Positions 37,501 to 48,100 of a stretch of 64,000 nt of DNA are shown here, in pieces. This DNA comes from DATAXI01 sp963756185 (GTDB lineage Bacteria > Verrucomicrobiota > Verrucomicrobiia > Chthoniobacterales > Chthoniobacteraceae). Position numbers and translations under genes: made by a program. The number at the start of each line of letters is the position of its first letter. The first letter of the stretch is position 1. The notes below the pieces were generated by a model. That model was not told the DNA's origin. It saw only the letters and a list, made by a program, of their open reading frames with translations, and did not search any database. The stretch covers positions 962,828-1,026,827 of the forward strand of contig CAVWMS010000002.1 in assembly GCA_963756185.1 (NCBI GenBank). Direction: 5' to 3'.

Positions 37501-37690
37501 TGCCTCTCGGCTTTGCGATGACGCCAAGCCGGGTCAAATCCTCATCAGCCCGAGAGTACTGACAAAGGTCGAGAACGCCGTGACAGTCGAGCCGGTGGGG
37601 GAGTTTGAGTTGAAGGGGATCAGGCGGCCTCTGGCGGCGTACAACGTGGTCGACCTCGTTTCCGCCAAGACATTAGACGCACAGTCATAG
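34575..37690 (+). pseudogene. 4xGAF-cyclase, frameshifted by a 23-bp duplication
   Basis: After a basic N-terminus (KRRSKAGGEPIKRRRP) come four GAF domains of about 165 residues, at about 65-220, 240-405, 430-595 and 610-775, each ending in KNFAAQAVIAIENARLL or close to it and joined by short coiled linkers. A coiled segment (HLEHRVADQVGEIERMGRLR) leads to a class III cyclase domain. The first metal-binding motif ITALFCDLRGFTGF is present, but after TLERYAGDD a duplicated 23 bp shifts the frame and stops it at 37277. The rest of the domain (VMVVFNDPVPVEN, IGTVSNVASRLCDDA) resumes in the next frame to 37690. Without the duplication it would be a complete cyclase. Confidence 0.85.
37226..37271 (+). 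repeat. Perfect 23-bp tandem duplication inside a cyclase gene
   Basis: ACTTGAGCGCTACGCGGGC-GACG occurs at 37226-37248 and again, unchanged, at 37249-37271. The two related cyclases at 42.1 kb and elsewhere carry one copy at this point. As 23 is not a multiple of three, the second copy changes the frame just at the second catalytic Asp motif. Confidence 0.9.
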
Positions 37691-38095
37691 AGCTAACTAT
37701 TGTCCGGGCACTCACCGTTCTGAACGCATCGTCGACGCCTAGACCGGAACGCAAACCCGGTGCAACAAATTAGAAGAGAAGCCGGATTTGATGACCCGCA
37801 GTCGCGGCGGCAACGGGCGAGCGTGCAGCTGTCTGCTGTGCTAGCTGCAACTTTAAATCCTGCAACTGTTGCCGCTTGAATTGTTAGCGCATGACCGGGA
37901 GGCACCATCAACGCGCAAAGGCCGATTGAAGCGGATGCCAATATACGGATTTCACTTCCGCTTTCCGTGCGAAGCGGACGTGGACCGATCGTCGCTCTTA
38001 GCCAATCGCGACGCGAATGACCCTGGTTGTGTGAAAACCCGGCGGTTCATCTGATTCTCGCGATATGTTTCCTGCGCGATTTGCGGAGGGATCGG
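37691..38095. other. Intergenic before the IS1182-like remnant
   Basis: No gene seen. About 37950-38035 carries GAAGCGGACG, CAATCGCGACGCGAATGACC and GGTTGTGTGAAAACCC; the first two match the dispersed repeat near the ABC_sub_bind genes. The last may lie at the end of the insertion sequence. Confidence 0.35.
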
Positions 38096-39297
38096 ATGAG
38101 GCGCTTCGTTGAGGGCACGGATCGTGGGCAGAGCACGCTGTTTCCGGAATGCTTGGAAGACTGGATTGATGAGGACAATCCCGTTCGCGTGATCGACGTT
38201 TTTGTTGAGGAACTCGATCTGAGCGAGCTTGGCTTTGACGGGGTCGACCCGGAAGCAACCGGTCGGCCTTCGTATCATCCGTCGGTTCTGCTGAAGCTGT
38301 ACATTTACGGCTATCTCAATCGGGTTCAGTCGAGTCGACGAACTCGAGCGTGAGGCTGCGCGCAACGTTGAGGTGATGTGGCTGACGGGCCGGCTTGTCC
38401 CCGATCACAAGACGATCGCCGACTTCCGCAAAGATAATGGCACTGCCATCCGCAAGGTGTGCGCACGCTTCATTGCGCTGTGCCGCATGATTGGCCTACT
38501 CACGAACCCCAGCGTCGCGATCGACGGCAGCAAGTTCAAGGCGGTGAACAACCGCGACAAGAACTTCACGCGCGCCAAGATGGAGCGGCGGATGGGCGCA
38601 GATTGAGGAGAGCGTCGCGCGCTATCTTGAGCAGCTCGACACTGCCGACCGGCAGGAACCGTCAGAGGCCCTCACAACCAAGACGAACCGCCTCAAAGAG
38701 AAGATCGAGACGCTGAAGGAGCAGATGCGGCGTCTTGAGCTTCTCAAGGTGGAGATGCTCGCCACCCCGGACCAGCAGATCTCGCTGACCGATCCTGATG
38801 CCCGTTCGATGGCGACCAGCGGCCGCGGTTCCGGCGTCGTCGGGTATAACGTCCAGATTGCCGTCGAGGCCAACCATCATCTGATCGTCATGCATGAGGT
38901 AACCAACGACGGAACCGACCGATCGCAGCTCTCCCATGTGGCCAATGAGACCAAGACGGCGCTGGGCGTGGAGAAGCTCGATGCCGTTGCCGACCGCGGT
39001 TACTTCAACAGCGAAGAGATCCTGGCATGCGAGGAGGCTGGCATCACGGTTACGCTGCCAAAGCCGATGACCTCGAACGCAAAGGCGGAAGGACGCTTCG
39101 GCAAGCAGGACTTCCGCTATGTGGCTGATGAGGACATTTACGTTTGTCCTGCCGGCGAGAAGCTCGCCTATTCTTTTACAACCCAGGACAAAGGCATGGT
39201 CCTGAGCCGCTACCGGACCACCGCCTGTCATAGCTGCGCAATCAAGAACAGTTGCACCAAGGGCAAGGAGGTGACGTCCATGCAGCCTGAGACACGA
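38096..39297 (+). mobile_element. IS1182-like transposase remnant
   Basis: Three frames make up a transposase without its last third. 38096-38353 encodes EGTDRGQSTLFPECLEDW and VIDVFVEELDLSELGF. The next part (38340-38606) reads MWLTGRLVPDHKTIADFRKD and SVAIDGSKFKAVNNRDKNF. The third (38606-39297) has YLEQLDTADRQEPSEAL, RGSGVVGYNVQIAVEANHH, DAVADRGYFNSEEILACE and TTACHSCAIKNSCTKGKE. Two frameshifts and a lost C-terminus make it inactive. It has inserted between two related GAF-cyclases and is from a different subgroup than the 18-kb element. Confidence 0.8.
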
Positions 39298-39298
39298 T

Positions 39299-39455
39299 AG
39301 CAAACAACGGCAAGCTGCCGCCGGTACCCCAGGCATGCTCGACGTAGTCGAGAAACTGCTCCTCTGTGGGGACCCAAGATGTTGCAAAGCAGGCAAAGCA
39401 ACCGCAGAGCACCAGCGCACGGCACTGCTGCGGATGGGTTGCAGCGTACCGCCCT
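39299..39455 (-). pseudogene. Alpha/beta-hydrolase fragment between IS and GAF gene
   Basis: The minus strand reads RYAATHPQQCRALVLCG, FACFATSWVPTEEQFLDYV, then EHAWGTGGSLPLFA, at which point it meets the insertion-sequence remnant. This matches the region after the nucleophile elbow of alpha/beta hydrolases that are often fused to cyclases (A-x-x-x-P-x-R-x-x-A-L-V-L and F-L-D-x-V-x-x-A-W-G-T-G). It is about 50 codons with no start or stop. It is antisense to the first 25 codons of the open frame of the next gene, which are therefore not real. Confidence 0.6.
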
Positions 39456-42400
39456 ATTCGCGCCGTTGCTGCAAAAGAACCACGTCATCGGTTCGCTTGT
39501 ACTCTACCGCCAGGAGGTCTGTCCTTTCGGCGACAAGCAGATCGCACTTGTCGAGAACTTCGCCGCCCAAGCCGTCATCGCAATCGAGAACGCGCGGCTA
39601 CTGAACGAACTTCGGCAGCGCACCACGGACCTTACCGAACGAACCGCCGACCTCACGGAAGCGTTAGATCAGCAGACGGCCACGTCCGAAGTTCTTCAGG
39701 TCATCAGTAGCTCCCCCGGCAATTTGGAGCCTGTGTTCCAGGCCATGCTGGAGAACGCAACTCGTATCTGCGAGGCTAAGTTCGGCGTGGTCTTCAGTTT
39801 TGATGGCAGCCAGTTTCACTTTGAAGCGCAGGTCGGTACGCCGCCCGAATTCGCCGAATACCTAAATCGCGCGAGGCCGATGCTCCAACCACTGCCAGGC
39901 AGTCACCTCGATCGCCTGAAACAGACCAAGCGGGTCAGTTACACCGCCGATTACGCCGCCGAAGGAATTCCCGCTCCGCCGGTCACGCTCGGTGGTGCTC
40001 GATCCACGGTCGACGTGCCGATGCTCAAAGATAATGAGTTGGTCGGCGCTTTCTCTATCTACCGGCAGGAGGTTCGTCCCTTTACGGAGAAGCAGATCGA
40101 CCTGGTCAAGAACTTCGCAGCCCAAGCCGTCATCGCAATCGAGAACGCGCGCTTACTTAATGAACTGCGCCAGCGCACCGACGACCTCACTGAACGCACA
40201 TCCAACCTCACGGAAGCGCTGGATCAGCAGACGGCCACGTCTGAGGTTCTTCAGGTTATCTCAAGCACTCCAGGCGACCTTCAGCCGGTATTTGCGACAA
40301 TGCTGGAGAACGCGGTTCGCATCTGCGATGCCACGTTTGGAAATATCTACCGCTGGGACGGCGAAGCGCTGCACATGCTGGCATCGCACAACACGCCGCC
40401 AGCGTTCGCCGAGGATCGTCGGCGTTCACCGTATCGTCCTTATCCGAATTCTCCCATCGGCCGTATGGTGGCCAACAAAACGGTGGTTCATATCAGTGAC
40501 GTCAGGACAGAGGATGTCTACACCAAACAACTCGATCCGGTGGCAGTCACAGCGGTCACACTCGGCGGCTTACGGACGCTCCTGGGCGTTCCGTTGTTGA
40601 ATAAGAGCGAAATGATCGGTGCGTTCTTCTTATCCCGCCAGGAAGTTCGTCCCTTCACCGACAAGCAGATCGAGCTAGTCAAGAACTTCGCCGCCCAGGC
40701 GGTCATTGCCATAGAAAACGCGCGGCTGCTCAGCGAACTGCGCCAGCGAACCACAGACCTTTCGGAGGCGCTGGAGCAACAGACGGCAACCAGCGATGTG
40801 CTCAAGGTGATCGCCAACACGCAAGGCGAGCTAGAACCCGTTTTCGATGCAATATTGGCGAACGCGACACGCATCTGCGAAGCCGAGCTTGGAACTTTGG
40901 TAATTTGTGAAAACGACGGTTTTCGGCATGTTGCAGGTCGCGGCTTACCGCCTGATTACGTTGAGCTGCGTAAGCGAGAGCCGGTACTGCGGCCTCCTAA
41001 CAATGCCCCGCTTGGCCGTCTAGCTGCGAACAAGCAGGCTGTTCACGTTGTGGATCTGTTGACTGAGCCCGCGCGAGGGCAGCTCGCTACGATGGCCGGC
41101 TCTCGTACCCAAGTGCTGGTTCCTCTGCTTAACGACGATAGGCTTATTGGCGCGATGGTAGTTTTTCGCAAGGAGGTACGTCCCTTCACAGACAAACAGA
41201 TCGATCTCCTCAAGAACTTCGCGGCACAGGCCGTTATCGCAATCGAGAACGCGCGGTTGCTCGACGAATTGCGCCAGCGCACAAGTGATCTTACGGAGAG
41301 CCTAGAGCAGCAGACCGCGACGTCGAATGTGCTCGAAGTTATCAGTCGTTCGGCGTTCGACCTTCGCGCGGTGTTCGAAACTGTCGCGGAAAGTGCGGTC
41401 AAGCTGTGTGGAGCCGACAGGGCCGTTATCAGCCGTTTCGATGGTACGCTGTTGCGGATAGTGGCTGCCTTCAACACTTCCCCGGAAATGGTGGGCTGGC
41501 TTGAGCGAAATCCAATTCGGCCGGGCCGTCATGCTGCTGCTGCCCGCGCTGCCCTCGAACGCCGCACGATCTATATCCCTGATGTGTTGGCCGATCCGGA
41601 ATATACGTTCGCAGGAAAAGATATCGACGCTATTCGGTCCGTGCTCGGAGTGCCGATCCTCAAGGGGGAAGAACTGCTGGGCGTTTTGATAATCTATCAC
41701 CTGGAAGAGGTTAGGCCCTTTACGGACAAGCAGATCGCCGTTGTCGAAACCTTCGCCGATCAGGCAGCCATTGCGATTGAAAACACTCGATTATTGGACG
41801 AACTGCGCGAAAGAACCGACGAAGTCGAGAAGCTCAACCTGCACCTTGAGCATCGCGTTTCCGACCAAGTAGGCGAAATCGAACGCATGAGCAGGCTGCG
41901 TCGCTTTCTGCCTCCGCAGGTGGCTGATCTGATCGTTGCATCGGGGACAGAGAAGCAACTGGAGAGCCACCGCCGAGAAATCACTGCGCTCTTTTGTGAT
42001 CTGCGCGGTTTCACAGGGTTCACTGAAAGCGCCGATGCGGAAGACGTGATAGCGCTCTTGCGCGAATACCATGCGGCCGTTGGCGAGAAGATCATCAAGT
42101 ATAGCGGCACGCTCGAACGATACGCAGGCGACGGAGTGATGGTGGTGTTCAATGATCCTGTTCCAGTCGAGAACCCAGCGCTACAGGCTGTGCTGATGGC
42201 CCTCGAAATGCGCGAGGCCATCGGAGCATTGACTGAGACGTGGCATCGATGGGGACACGACATTGGCTTCGGCATCGGCATAGCGCACGGCTTTGCCACA
42301 CTCGGCACAATCGGCTTCGAGGGTCGCTTCGACTATGCCGCTATCGGCACGGTATCCAACGTCGCTTCGCGGCTATGTGACGAGGCCAAGCCGGGGCAGA

Positions 42401-42528
42401 TACTCATCAGCCCGCGAGTGCTCACGAAGGTCGAGAATGCCGTCACGGTCGAGCCGGTGGGTGAGTTCGAGTTGAAGGGGATCAGGCGGCCTCTGGCGGC
42501 GTACAATGTGGTTGCCACCGTATCGTAA
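39379..42528 (+). CDS. Multi-GAF class III cyclase, N-terminally truncated
   Basis: The open frame has 1049 codons, but homology begins only near 39455 (LFAPLLQKNHVIGSLVLYRQ), in the second half of a GAF domain. Four complete GAF domains follow at about 110-260, 285-455, 475-630 and 650-805. GAF linkers repeat LRQRTTDLTERTADLTEAL. After a coil (HLEHRVSDQVGEIERMSRLR) comes a complete cyclase domain: ITALFCDLRGFTGFTESAD, YAGDGVMVVFNDPVPVEN and IGTVSNVASRLCDEAKPG, all catalytic motifs present. GAF domains usually bind small ligands such as cyclic nucleotides. The natural start has been lost; whether it is translated depends on ATG 39379 or an upstream fusion. Confidence 0.8.
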   Translation: MLQSRQSNRRAPAHGTAADGLQRTALFAPLLQKNHVIGSLVLYRQEVCPFGDKQIALVENFAAQAVIAIENARLLNELRQRTTDLTERTADLTEALDQQTATSEVLQVISSSPGNLEPVFQAMLENATRICEAKFGVVFSFDGSQFHFEAQVGTPPEFAEYLNRARPMLQPLPGSHLDRLKQTKRVSYTADYAAEGIPAPPVTLGGARSTVDVPMLKDNELVGAFSIYRQEVRPFTEKQIDLVKNFAAQAVIAIENARLLNELRQRTDDLTERTSNLTEALDQQTATSEVLQVISSTPGDLQPVFATMLENAVRICDATFGNIYRWDGEALHMLASHNTPPAFAEDRRRSPYRPYPNSPIGRMVANKTVVHISDVRTEDVYTKQLDPVAVTAVTLGGLRTLLGVPLLNKSEMIGAFFLSRQEVRPFTDKQIELVKNFAAQAVIAIENARLLSELRQRTTDLSEALEQQTATSDVLKVIANTQGELEPVFDAILANATRICEAELGTLVICENDGFRHVAGRGLPPDYVELRKREPVLRPPNNAPLGRLAANKQAVHVVDLLTEPARGQLATMAGSRTQVLVPLLNDDRLIGAMVVFRKEVRPFTDKQIDLLKNFAAQAVIAIENARLLDELRQRTSDLTESLEQQTATSNVLEVISRSAFDLRAVFETVAESAVKLCGADRAVISRFDGTLLRIVAAFNTSPEMVGWLERNPIRPGRHAAAARAALERRTIYIPDVLADPEYTFAGKDIDAIRSVLGVPILKGEELLGVLIIYHLEEVRPFTDKQIAVVETFADQAAIAIENTRLLDELRERTDEVEKLNLHLEHRVSDQVGEIERMSRLRRFLPPQVADLIVASGTEKQLESHRREITALFCDLRGFTGFTESADAEDVIALLREYHAAVGEKIIKYSGTLERYAGDGVMVVFNDPVPVENPALQAVLMALEMREAIGALTETWHRWGHDIGFGIGIAHGFATLGTIGFEGRFDYAAIGTVSNVASRLCDEAKPGQILISPRVLTKVENAVTVEPVGEFELKGIRRPLAAYNVVATVS

Positions 42529-42642
42529 AAGCCAATTATGGGCGACGCAGCCGACTGGCATCGCAGTGCAGTAGCTGTCTGGCATCCGGCTGCGCGCCAC
42601 CACATAGCGCCTGCATACATTCGACCGCCACTGGTCGAAGCA

Positions 42643-44427
42643 CTATTCAGGCAAGCCGAGTAGGCGTGCCCCTTCTTTAAAGTTGTCCGCGAGTAACCGG
42701 TTGAGTAGTGCGTACTCGAACACCTCGCTGCTCCGAACACCCGGATTGAGTTCCAGCAAACGTCCGACAATCGGCCTTGCCTCCTCCAGGCGACCGGCGA
42801 GGGCAAGTGCTGCGGCCTGCAGGCAATAGTATAAGCTGAAGCGGGGATTGGCTTGCAGCGCTTTGGCATAGTGTGACGCCGCCTCGTCGTAGCGAGCCTC
42901 CTGGAACGCAACGTGTCCGAGCGCCCCATGCGCTAAAAAAACCACGGGATCGAAAGGGCTCAGCCGCAGCGCGCGATTAGCGTAGGCGGTCGCGGCGCCG
43001 CAGTTGCCGCTGGCAGCGTGGATTAGCGCACCAAAATAGTGCGCCGGGGCCGACGAGGGATTGTGCGACAAGGCGCGCTCGATGGCGCTCAACGCTGCTT
43101 TGTAATCCTTGCTCAGAGCGGCGATCACTAGCGCGGCGACCGCGAGGGTCGTCGCGTCGTCGGTTCCACTTTCAATCGCGGTGCGCGCGTGCCGGAGGCC
43201 CGCTGTTTTGTCAGCCTCGTCGAACCCCCCGCGCATGAAGCAAATCTCGTGGCACCAGGCCAGGAAGGCGTGGGCGGCGGCGTAGTTCGGGTCCAGCCTG
43301 AGCGCGTCCTCCAGAAACCCTGCGGCGATCCTGGCGTCCGCAGGCATTACGGATGCCGTGTGAGGCAAAGCACGTAGATAGAGGTCGTACGCGTCGAGGT
43401 TTTCGGGAGGCTTCCGCCTGGAGCGCTCAATCTCCGACTGCCGAAGGCTCGGCTCGACGACGCCGACCACATTTTCGGTGATTTGATCCTGCAGGTCGAA
43501 AACGTCCTCCAGTTTTCCGTCGTACCTGTCGGCCCAAAGATGCGTCCCGGTTTCGGCTTCGAGCAACTGCGCGGTGATGCGTACGCGGCTTCCTGCCTTG
43601 CGCACGCCGCCCTCCAACACATAGCGGACACCAAGCTCACGCCCGACCTGCCGCACATCGACCGCTTTGCCCTTGTAGACGAAGCTCGAATTGCGCGCGA
43701 TGACGAACAACCATTTGATCCGCGACAGCCCGGTGATGATGTCTTCCACCATGCCGTCGGCGAAGTAATCCTGCTCGGGATCGCCGCTCATGTTTTGGAA
43801 CGGCAACACGGCAATCGAAGGCTTGTCGGGCAGCGCGAGCCGCTGCGAAGATTTTTCCTGCGGCGTTGGTTCGGCTGGCGTTGCGGGCTTCGCTTGGGCC
43901 GGCTTGCCAACTTCGAGCGAATAAGTTCGGATCGGCTCTGCGATGTTCTTGAGCTGGGTCAGGCCTAGATCGCTCACAGCAAGATCGAGCCGCGCTTTCA
44001 CCTGCCGATAGGCGTCTTCCGAAAGACAAATAGCTCCCGGCTTCGCGATGCCTTCCAATCGCGCGGCAATGTTGACGCCATCGCCCATCAGATCGCCATC
44101 GCTCTCCTCGACCACATCGCCCAGATGTATGCCGACGCGAAACTCAATGCGGCGCTCGGGCGGAAGACCAGCGTTGCGTTCGACCATGCCGTTTTGCACT
44201 TCGATGGCACAGCGGACTGCGTCAACAACGCTGCGGAACTCAACGAGACTTCCGTCGCCTGTGCGCTTCACCACGCGTCCGTTATGAACGGCGATAGTCG
44301 GATCAATCAGATCACTACGGAGAGCCCGCAGCCGCGCCAATGTCCGATCCTCGTCGGAGCCGGCAAGCCTGCTATATCCGACCACATCAGCAGCCAGGAT
44401 CGCCGCGAGTTTCCGGGTCTCGGCCAT
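42643..44427 (-). CDS. Cyclase-FlgO/TolB-like-TPR protein
   Basis: This 594-residue protein begins with a class III cyclase domain: RKLAAILAADVVGYSRLAG with the first Asp, VKRTGDGSLVEFRSVVDAV with the second, and LMGDGVNIAARLEGIAKPG. A linker (about 175-200, Ala/Pro/Gln-rich) leads to a FlgO/TolB-N-like domain: PSIAVLPFQNMSGDPEQDYF, then SRIKWLFVIARNSSFVYKGK and GVRYVLEGGVRKAGSRVRIT. The C-terminal half has TPR units. The layout is common in Bradyrhizobium; a related frameshifted gene lies at 58803-60567. It is intact and converges on the GAF-cyclase. Confidence 0.85.
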   Translation of the reverse strand: MAETRKLAAILAADVVGYSRLAGSDEDRTLARLRALRSDLIDPTIAVHNGRVVKRTGDGSLVEFRSVVDAVRCAIEVQNGMVERNAGLPPERRIEFRVGIHLGDVVEESDGDLMGDGVNIAARLEGIAKPGAICLSEDAYRQVKARLDLAVSDLGLTQLKNIAEPIRTYSLEVGKPAQAKPATPAEPTPQEKSSQRLALPDKPSIAVLPFQNMSGDPEQDYFADGMVEDIITGLSRIKWLFVIARNSSFVYKGKAVDVRQVGRELGVRYVLEGGVRKAGSRVRITAQLLEAETGTHLWADRYDGKLEDVFDLQDQITENVVGVVEPSLRQSEIERSRRKPPENLDAYDLYLRALPHTASVMPADARIAAGFLEDALRLDPNYAAAHAFLAWCHEICFMRGGFDEADKTAGLRHARTAIESGTDDATTLAVAALVIAALSKDYKAALSAIERALSHNPSSAPAHYFGALIHAASGNCGAATAYANRALRLSPFDPVVFLAHGALGHVAFQEARYDEAASHYAKALQANPRFSLYYCLQAAALALAGRLEEARPIVGRLLELNPGVRSSEVFEYALLNRLLADNFKEGARLLGLPE

Positions 44428-44723
44428 GACGCGCGCCTTCCGCCACCGTCCAGATTAGCACAAAGACCCGTTCCGGGCTTGGCCCGTCCGTCGTGTTACC
44501 GCTCGCGCGAATGATGACCGCGAGTGGCATATCCCCGCACATCGCTCTCCAGCTTACGAGCCCGTGACCTGTTTGCAGTAGTTCGCGGAAGGGGCACGTT
44601 GGGGATCGGTAGAATGCAACGCCAGAACGTGCTAGCCTGGACCCTCCCACGCGTCGGGGAGCAGCCAGAGTTCGGGACCACTGTCATCCCGAACCATCCT
44701 GGGTATCCGATGCCAAGCCCCGC

Positions 44724-45102
44724 TGGTCTTCTACGATCTTGTTCCAGTCGAGAACCCGGAATGGCCCTTGAAATGCGCAACGCCATTGGAGCGTTGACCG
44801 AGACGTGGCGTCGGTGGGGACATGAGATTGGTTTCGGGATCGGTATAGCGCACGGGTTCGCTACCCTCGGCACCATCGGCTTCGAGGGACGCTTCGACTA
44901 TGCGGCCATCGGCACGGCATCCAATGTTGCCTCTCGGCTATGCGATGAGGCCAAGCCAGGACAAATCCTCATCAGTCCTCGGGTCCTGACGAAGGTCGAG
45001 AATGCCGTGACGGTCGAGCCAGTGGGTGAGTTCGCGCTCAAGGGGATACGGCGACCTCTGGCGGCTTATAATGTGGTCGCTGCCGCATCGTCCACGGTTT
45101 GA
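44724..45102 (+). pseudogene. GAF-cyclase C-terminal fragment
   Basis: The fragment starts inside the cyclase domain at VFYDLVPVENP. Compared with its two paralogues it is 16 bases shorter between GAGAACCC and ATGGCCCT, which breaks the frame. It continues normally as MALEMRNAIGALTETWRRWG, then GIGIAHGFATLGTIGFEGR, AIGTASNVASRLCDEAKPGQ, and the C-terminus GIRRPLAAYNVVAA. It lacks both metal-binding Asp motifs, so it cannot be a cyclase. It is the third copy of this 3' segment. Confidence 0.8.
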
Positions 45103-45116
45103 GGGGACGCGAGACG

Positions 45117-48100
45117 CTATTCCCCTAGTTCCGCGAGCGCCGTTTCGACCCGCGCGAGAATCGGCGTTTGTCCGAACTGGGAAAATATCCGCTTCGCTTC
45201 TGTTAGATGCTGAACGGCGAGGGCACGCTTCCTCTTGGCTTTGTACAGGAGTCCAAGGATCATATTAGCGCGGGCTACATGATGCCCCGCTGGATCGAAA
45301 TGCGGATTCTCCAGAACGTGGGCCATGAAGGCACGAATACGTGAGGCGGCGGTGACCACGAGCTTTAGAAGAATTGGTAGATTCTTCAATAAAGTCAGTG
45401 TTGATTGTTTCTCATTTCCCGCGATGGTCTGGAGATACACCTCGGCGAGGAACAGACGATACCAATCAGCAGTATCCCGATAGCCCTCCTTTTCCCGTCG
45501 CAGAATAGCTTCTTCAATAAAATGGATTCCAAGCGCTATATTTCCCTGAAGGATTTGACATACGCCAAGAACACCGTCACTGCCAACCATGACACTGAGA
45601 AAACCGTTGGCAGCACAGCGCTTACGATTCTCTTCCAGTAGTGCTGCGCCTTCCTCAATTCGCCGAAGCAGGACAAGAGCGCAACCTTTGATCTCGCTAG
45701 CCACCATTCGATCTATTGCAGTGACCGCGACCTGCAGTGATTGTTCGCTGTACTCTAGCGCTTCGGTGTATGAATCCGCTGCCAACGCAATCGTACTCAG
45801 CAACCACAGCCCCAATCCTGTGGATCGCGGGTCGTCTAGCATCCGACCAACCTGCATCAGCTCACGAGCCGCTTCGCGAGCTTCAGTCATGCGTCCCCGA
45901 TGGAGTTCTTCCCAACCGATAACCCACCTAGCATTGCATTGGAGGTAAGCGTCAGTCGCATCAGATACAGCTTTAATCTCTTCTCGCTTAAGCGTTTCGA
46001 ATTCAAGGAGCGTCTTTGGCGCGCAGTAGGTTGAAACCCATATATCGCCAGTCAACGAATATGCCTTCGATCGGCTATCGCCGAGACGGTCCGCCATACC
46101 CGATGTCCCGCCCTGCAGGGCCGCCGCTTCTTGATAGCGCGCGTTGAACATAAGCGCGCGAGCATAGTGATGTCGGATGATAATCACTCTCGGATCGTCG
46201 CCCAGGCGATCAATGCGCACTGAATAGCGCTTAAGTATATCAATTAGGACCTCTATTTTCCCGCTCTCAACAAATAGAAAGGTATAAGCCACAAAGAACT
46301 CAGCGACCTGGTCGCTCGAAGCACAATCTGGATTTTTGTCAAGAAGAGCGAGGCCGGCGTTGAGATGGATTGCAGCTTCGTCAAGGGAATAGACGCTCAA
46401 ACCCTTTCCTCCGGCCATTGAGAGAAAGGCGAAAGCCTTGCCGGAACGGTCGCTCTGGCTGTAGTGATGCGCGAGGACTTCAGCTACTTCGGTCAAGCGG
46501 TTGCCGCTGCGGCGCTCGATTTCCTCAGCAATCTTTAGATGCAACTCACTGAGCGCGTCGCTAAGAAGGCTTTGATACAGGGCATCCCGTACTAGCGCGT
46601 GCTTGAACACATAGTCTTCCGCCTTACTCTGCCGATGGACGAGATCAAGCGCCTGCATCGAATCAAGCCGGGCATCGACGTCAGTCTCGCCGGTTGCGGC
46701 AGCCAGTAATTGCGGATCAAATCGTCGTCCGATCACCGACGCGGCTTGCAGGAGTGCGCGGTCTCTGGGAGGGAGGCGGTCTACGCGGGCGGTGACTACG
46801 CTCTGCACGCTCGCAGGCAAGGCTGTCGCCACCAGGGTTGCGTCAAAGTCCAGTTTGCCGGTGGTCGTGCGAACTGTGCCCCGCTCGCTGAGGAAGCTGA
46901 CGATTTCCTCGGCAAAGAGCGGGTTGCCCTCAGCCTTCTCAGCCACCTGCCATGCGAACGCTTCGGGAAGAGTCTCCGCCCCAGGCCGCCCCCGTATAAG
47001 GCGGCGAATGTCGCCTATCGGAAGCGCTTCCAGAAGTAACTTCGTGACAACCGTGCGATCGAGCCAAGATGGCGAATATTCCGGCCGCCGCGTCGTTAGA
47101 AGCAATAGTCTTGGCTTGGCTTCGCTGGCGACCATCTTGCCCAGCAACTCTTCGGATACGCTGTCGATCCAGTGCAAATCTTCGATCACCATGACCACAG
47201 GCGACAGACGGCAACGCGCCTCTAGGAGTTGCTGCAAAAGCTCCCGCGTGCGTAGGCCGATCAGCAAACCGTCGAGTCCCGTCAACGCGCCGTCGGAGAC
47301 TTTGAGGCCAAGCAGGTGCAGCAACAGGCCCAGGTTTCGATTGAAGTCGAGGCCGAGCGCCGTTAATCCCATTTCCAGCTTGCGCGCAACGTCTCGCTCT
47401 GCCTCACCTGCGCTGACCCGGAACGAACCGCGCACCACTTCTATGAACGGTAGGAATGGAGTCTGCTGACCGTCAGGCGAGCAGCTTCCTGACAGGATAA
47501 AGGCACGATCCTTGCCGATCCGTTGGCGGAACTCGTGCAAGAGGCGCGACTTCCCTATACCCGGGTCTGCGACCAGATCGACTACGCGGAGTTGAGAGCC
47601 GGCCTCGTCAAGAGCGCGCTCCAGTAGCTCAAGTTCCCGCTCGCGCCCGACGAAGGTGCTGAGGCCACGGCTTAGTGCTGCATCAAACCGCGTGGCCCCA
47701 TGACGGACAGTGTCGAGGCTATAGACTTTTTGCGGCTCAGTTTTGCCCTTGATTGTGTGTTCGCCCGCGAAGTTCGCATCTACCATTCCTTGAACCAACC
47801 GATGCGTCGCCTCGCTCATCAAAATACAGTCGGGTTCGGCCAAGGCTTGCAGACGCGCCGCAAAATTCACCGTGTCGCCGAGAACGGTAACGCCTGCGTC
47901 AGCACTGTGCTCCACTTTTCCGACCACCGTCGCTCCAGTGTTGAGACCGATGCGCAATTGTGGCCGCACGCCGTGTTTCGCTTCGAGGTCAAGTCCTGCC
48001 GCTTTAAGCCGTTGAAGGATACTCAGTGCCGCGCGACATGCCCGAAGCGGCGCGTCCTCAAAAGCGACCGGCGCACCAAACACAGCCATGATGCCGTCGC

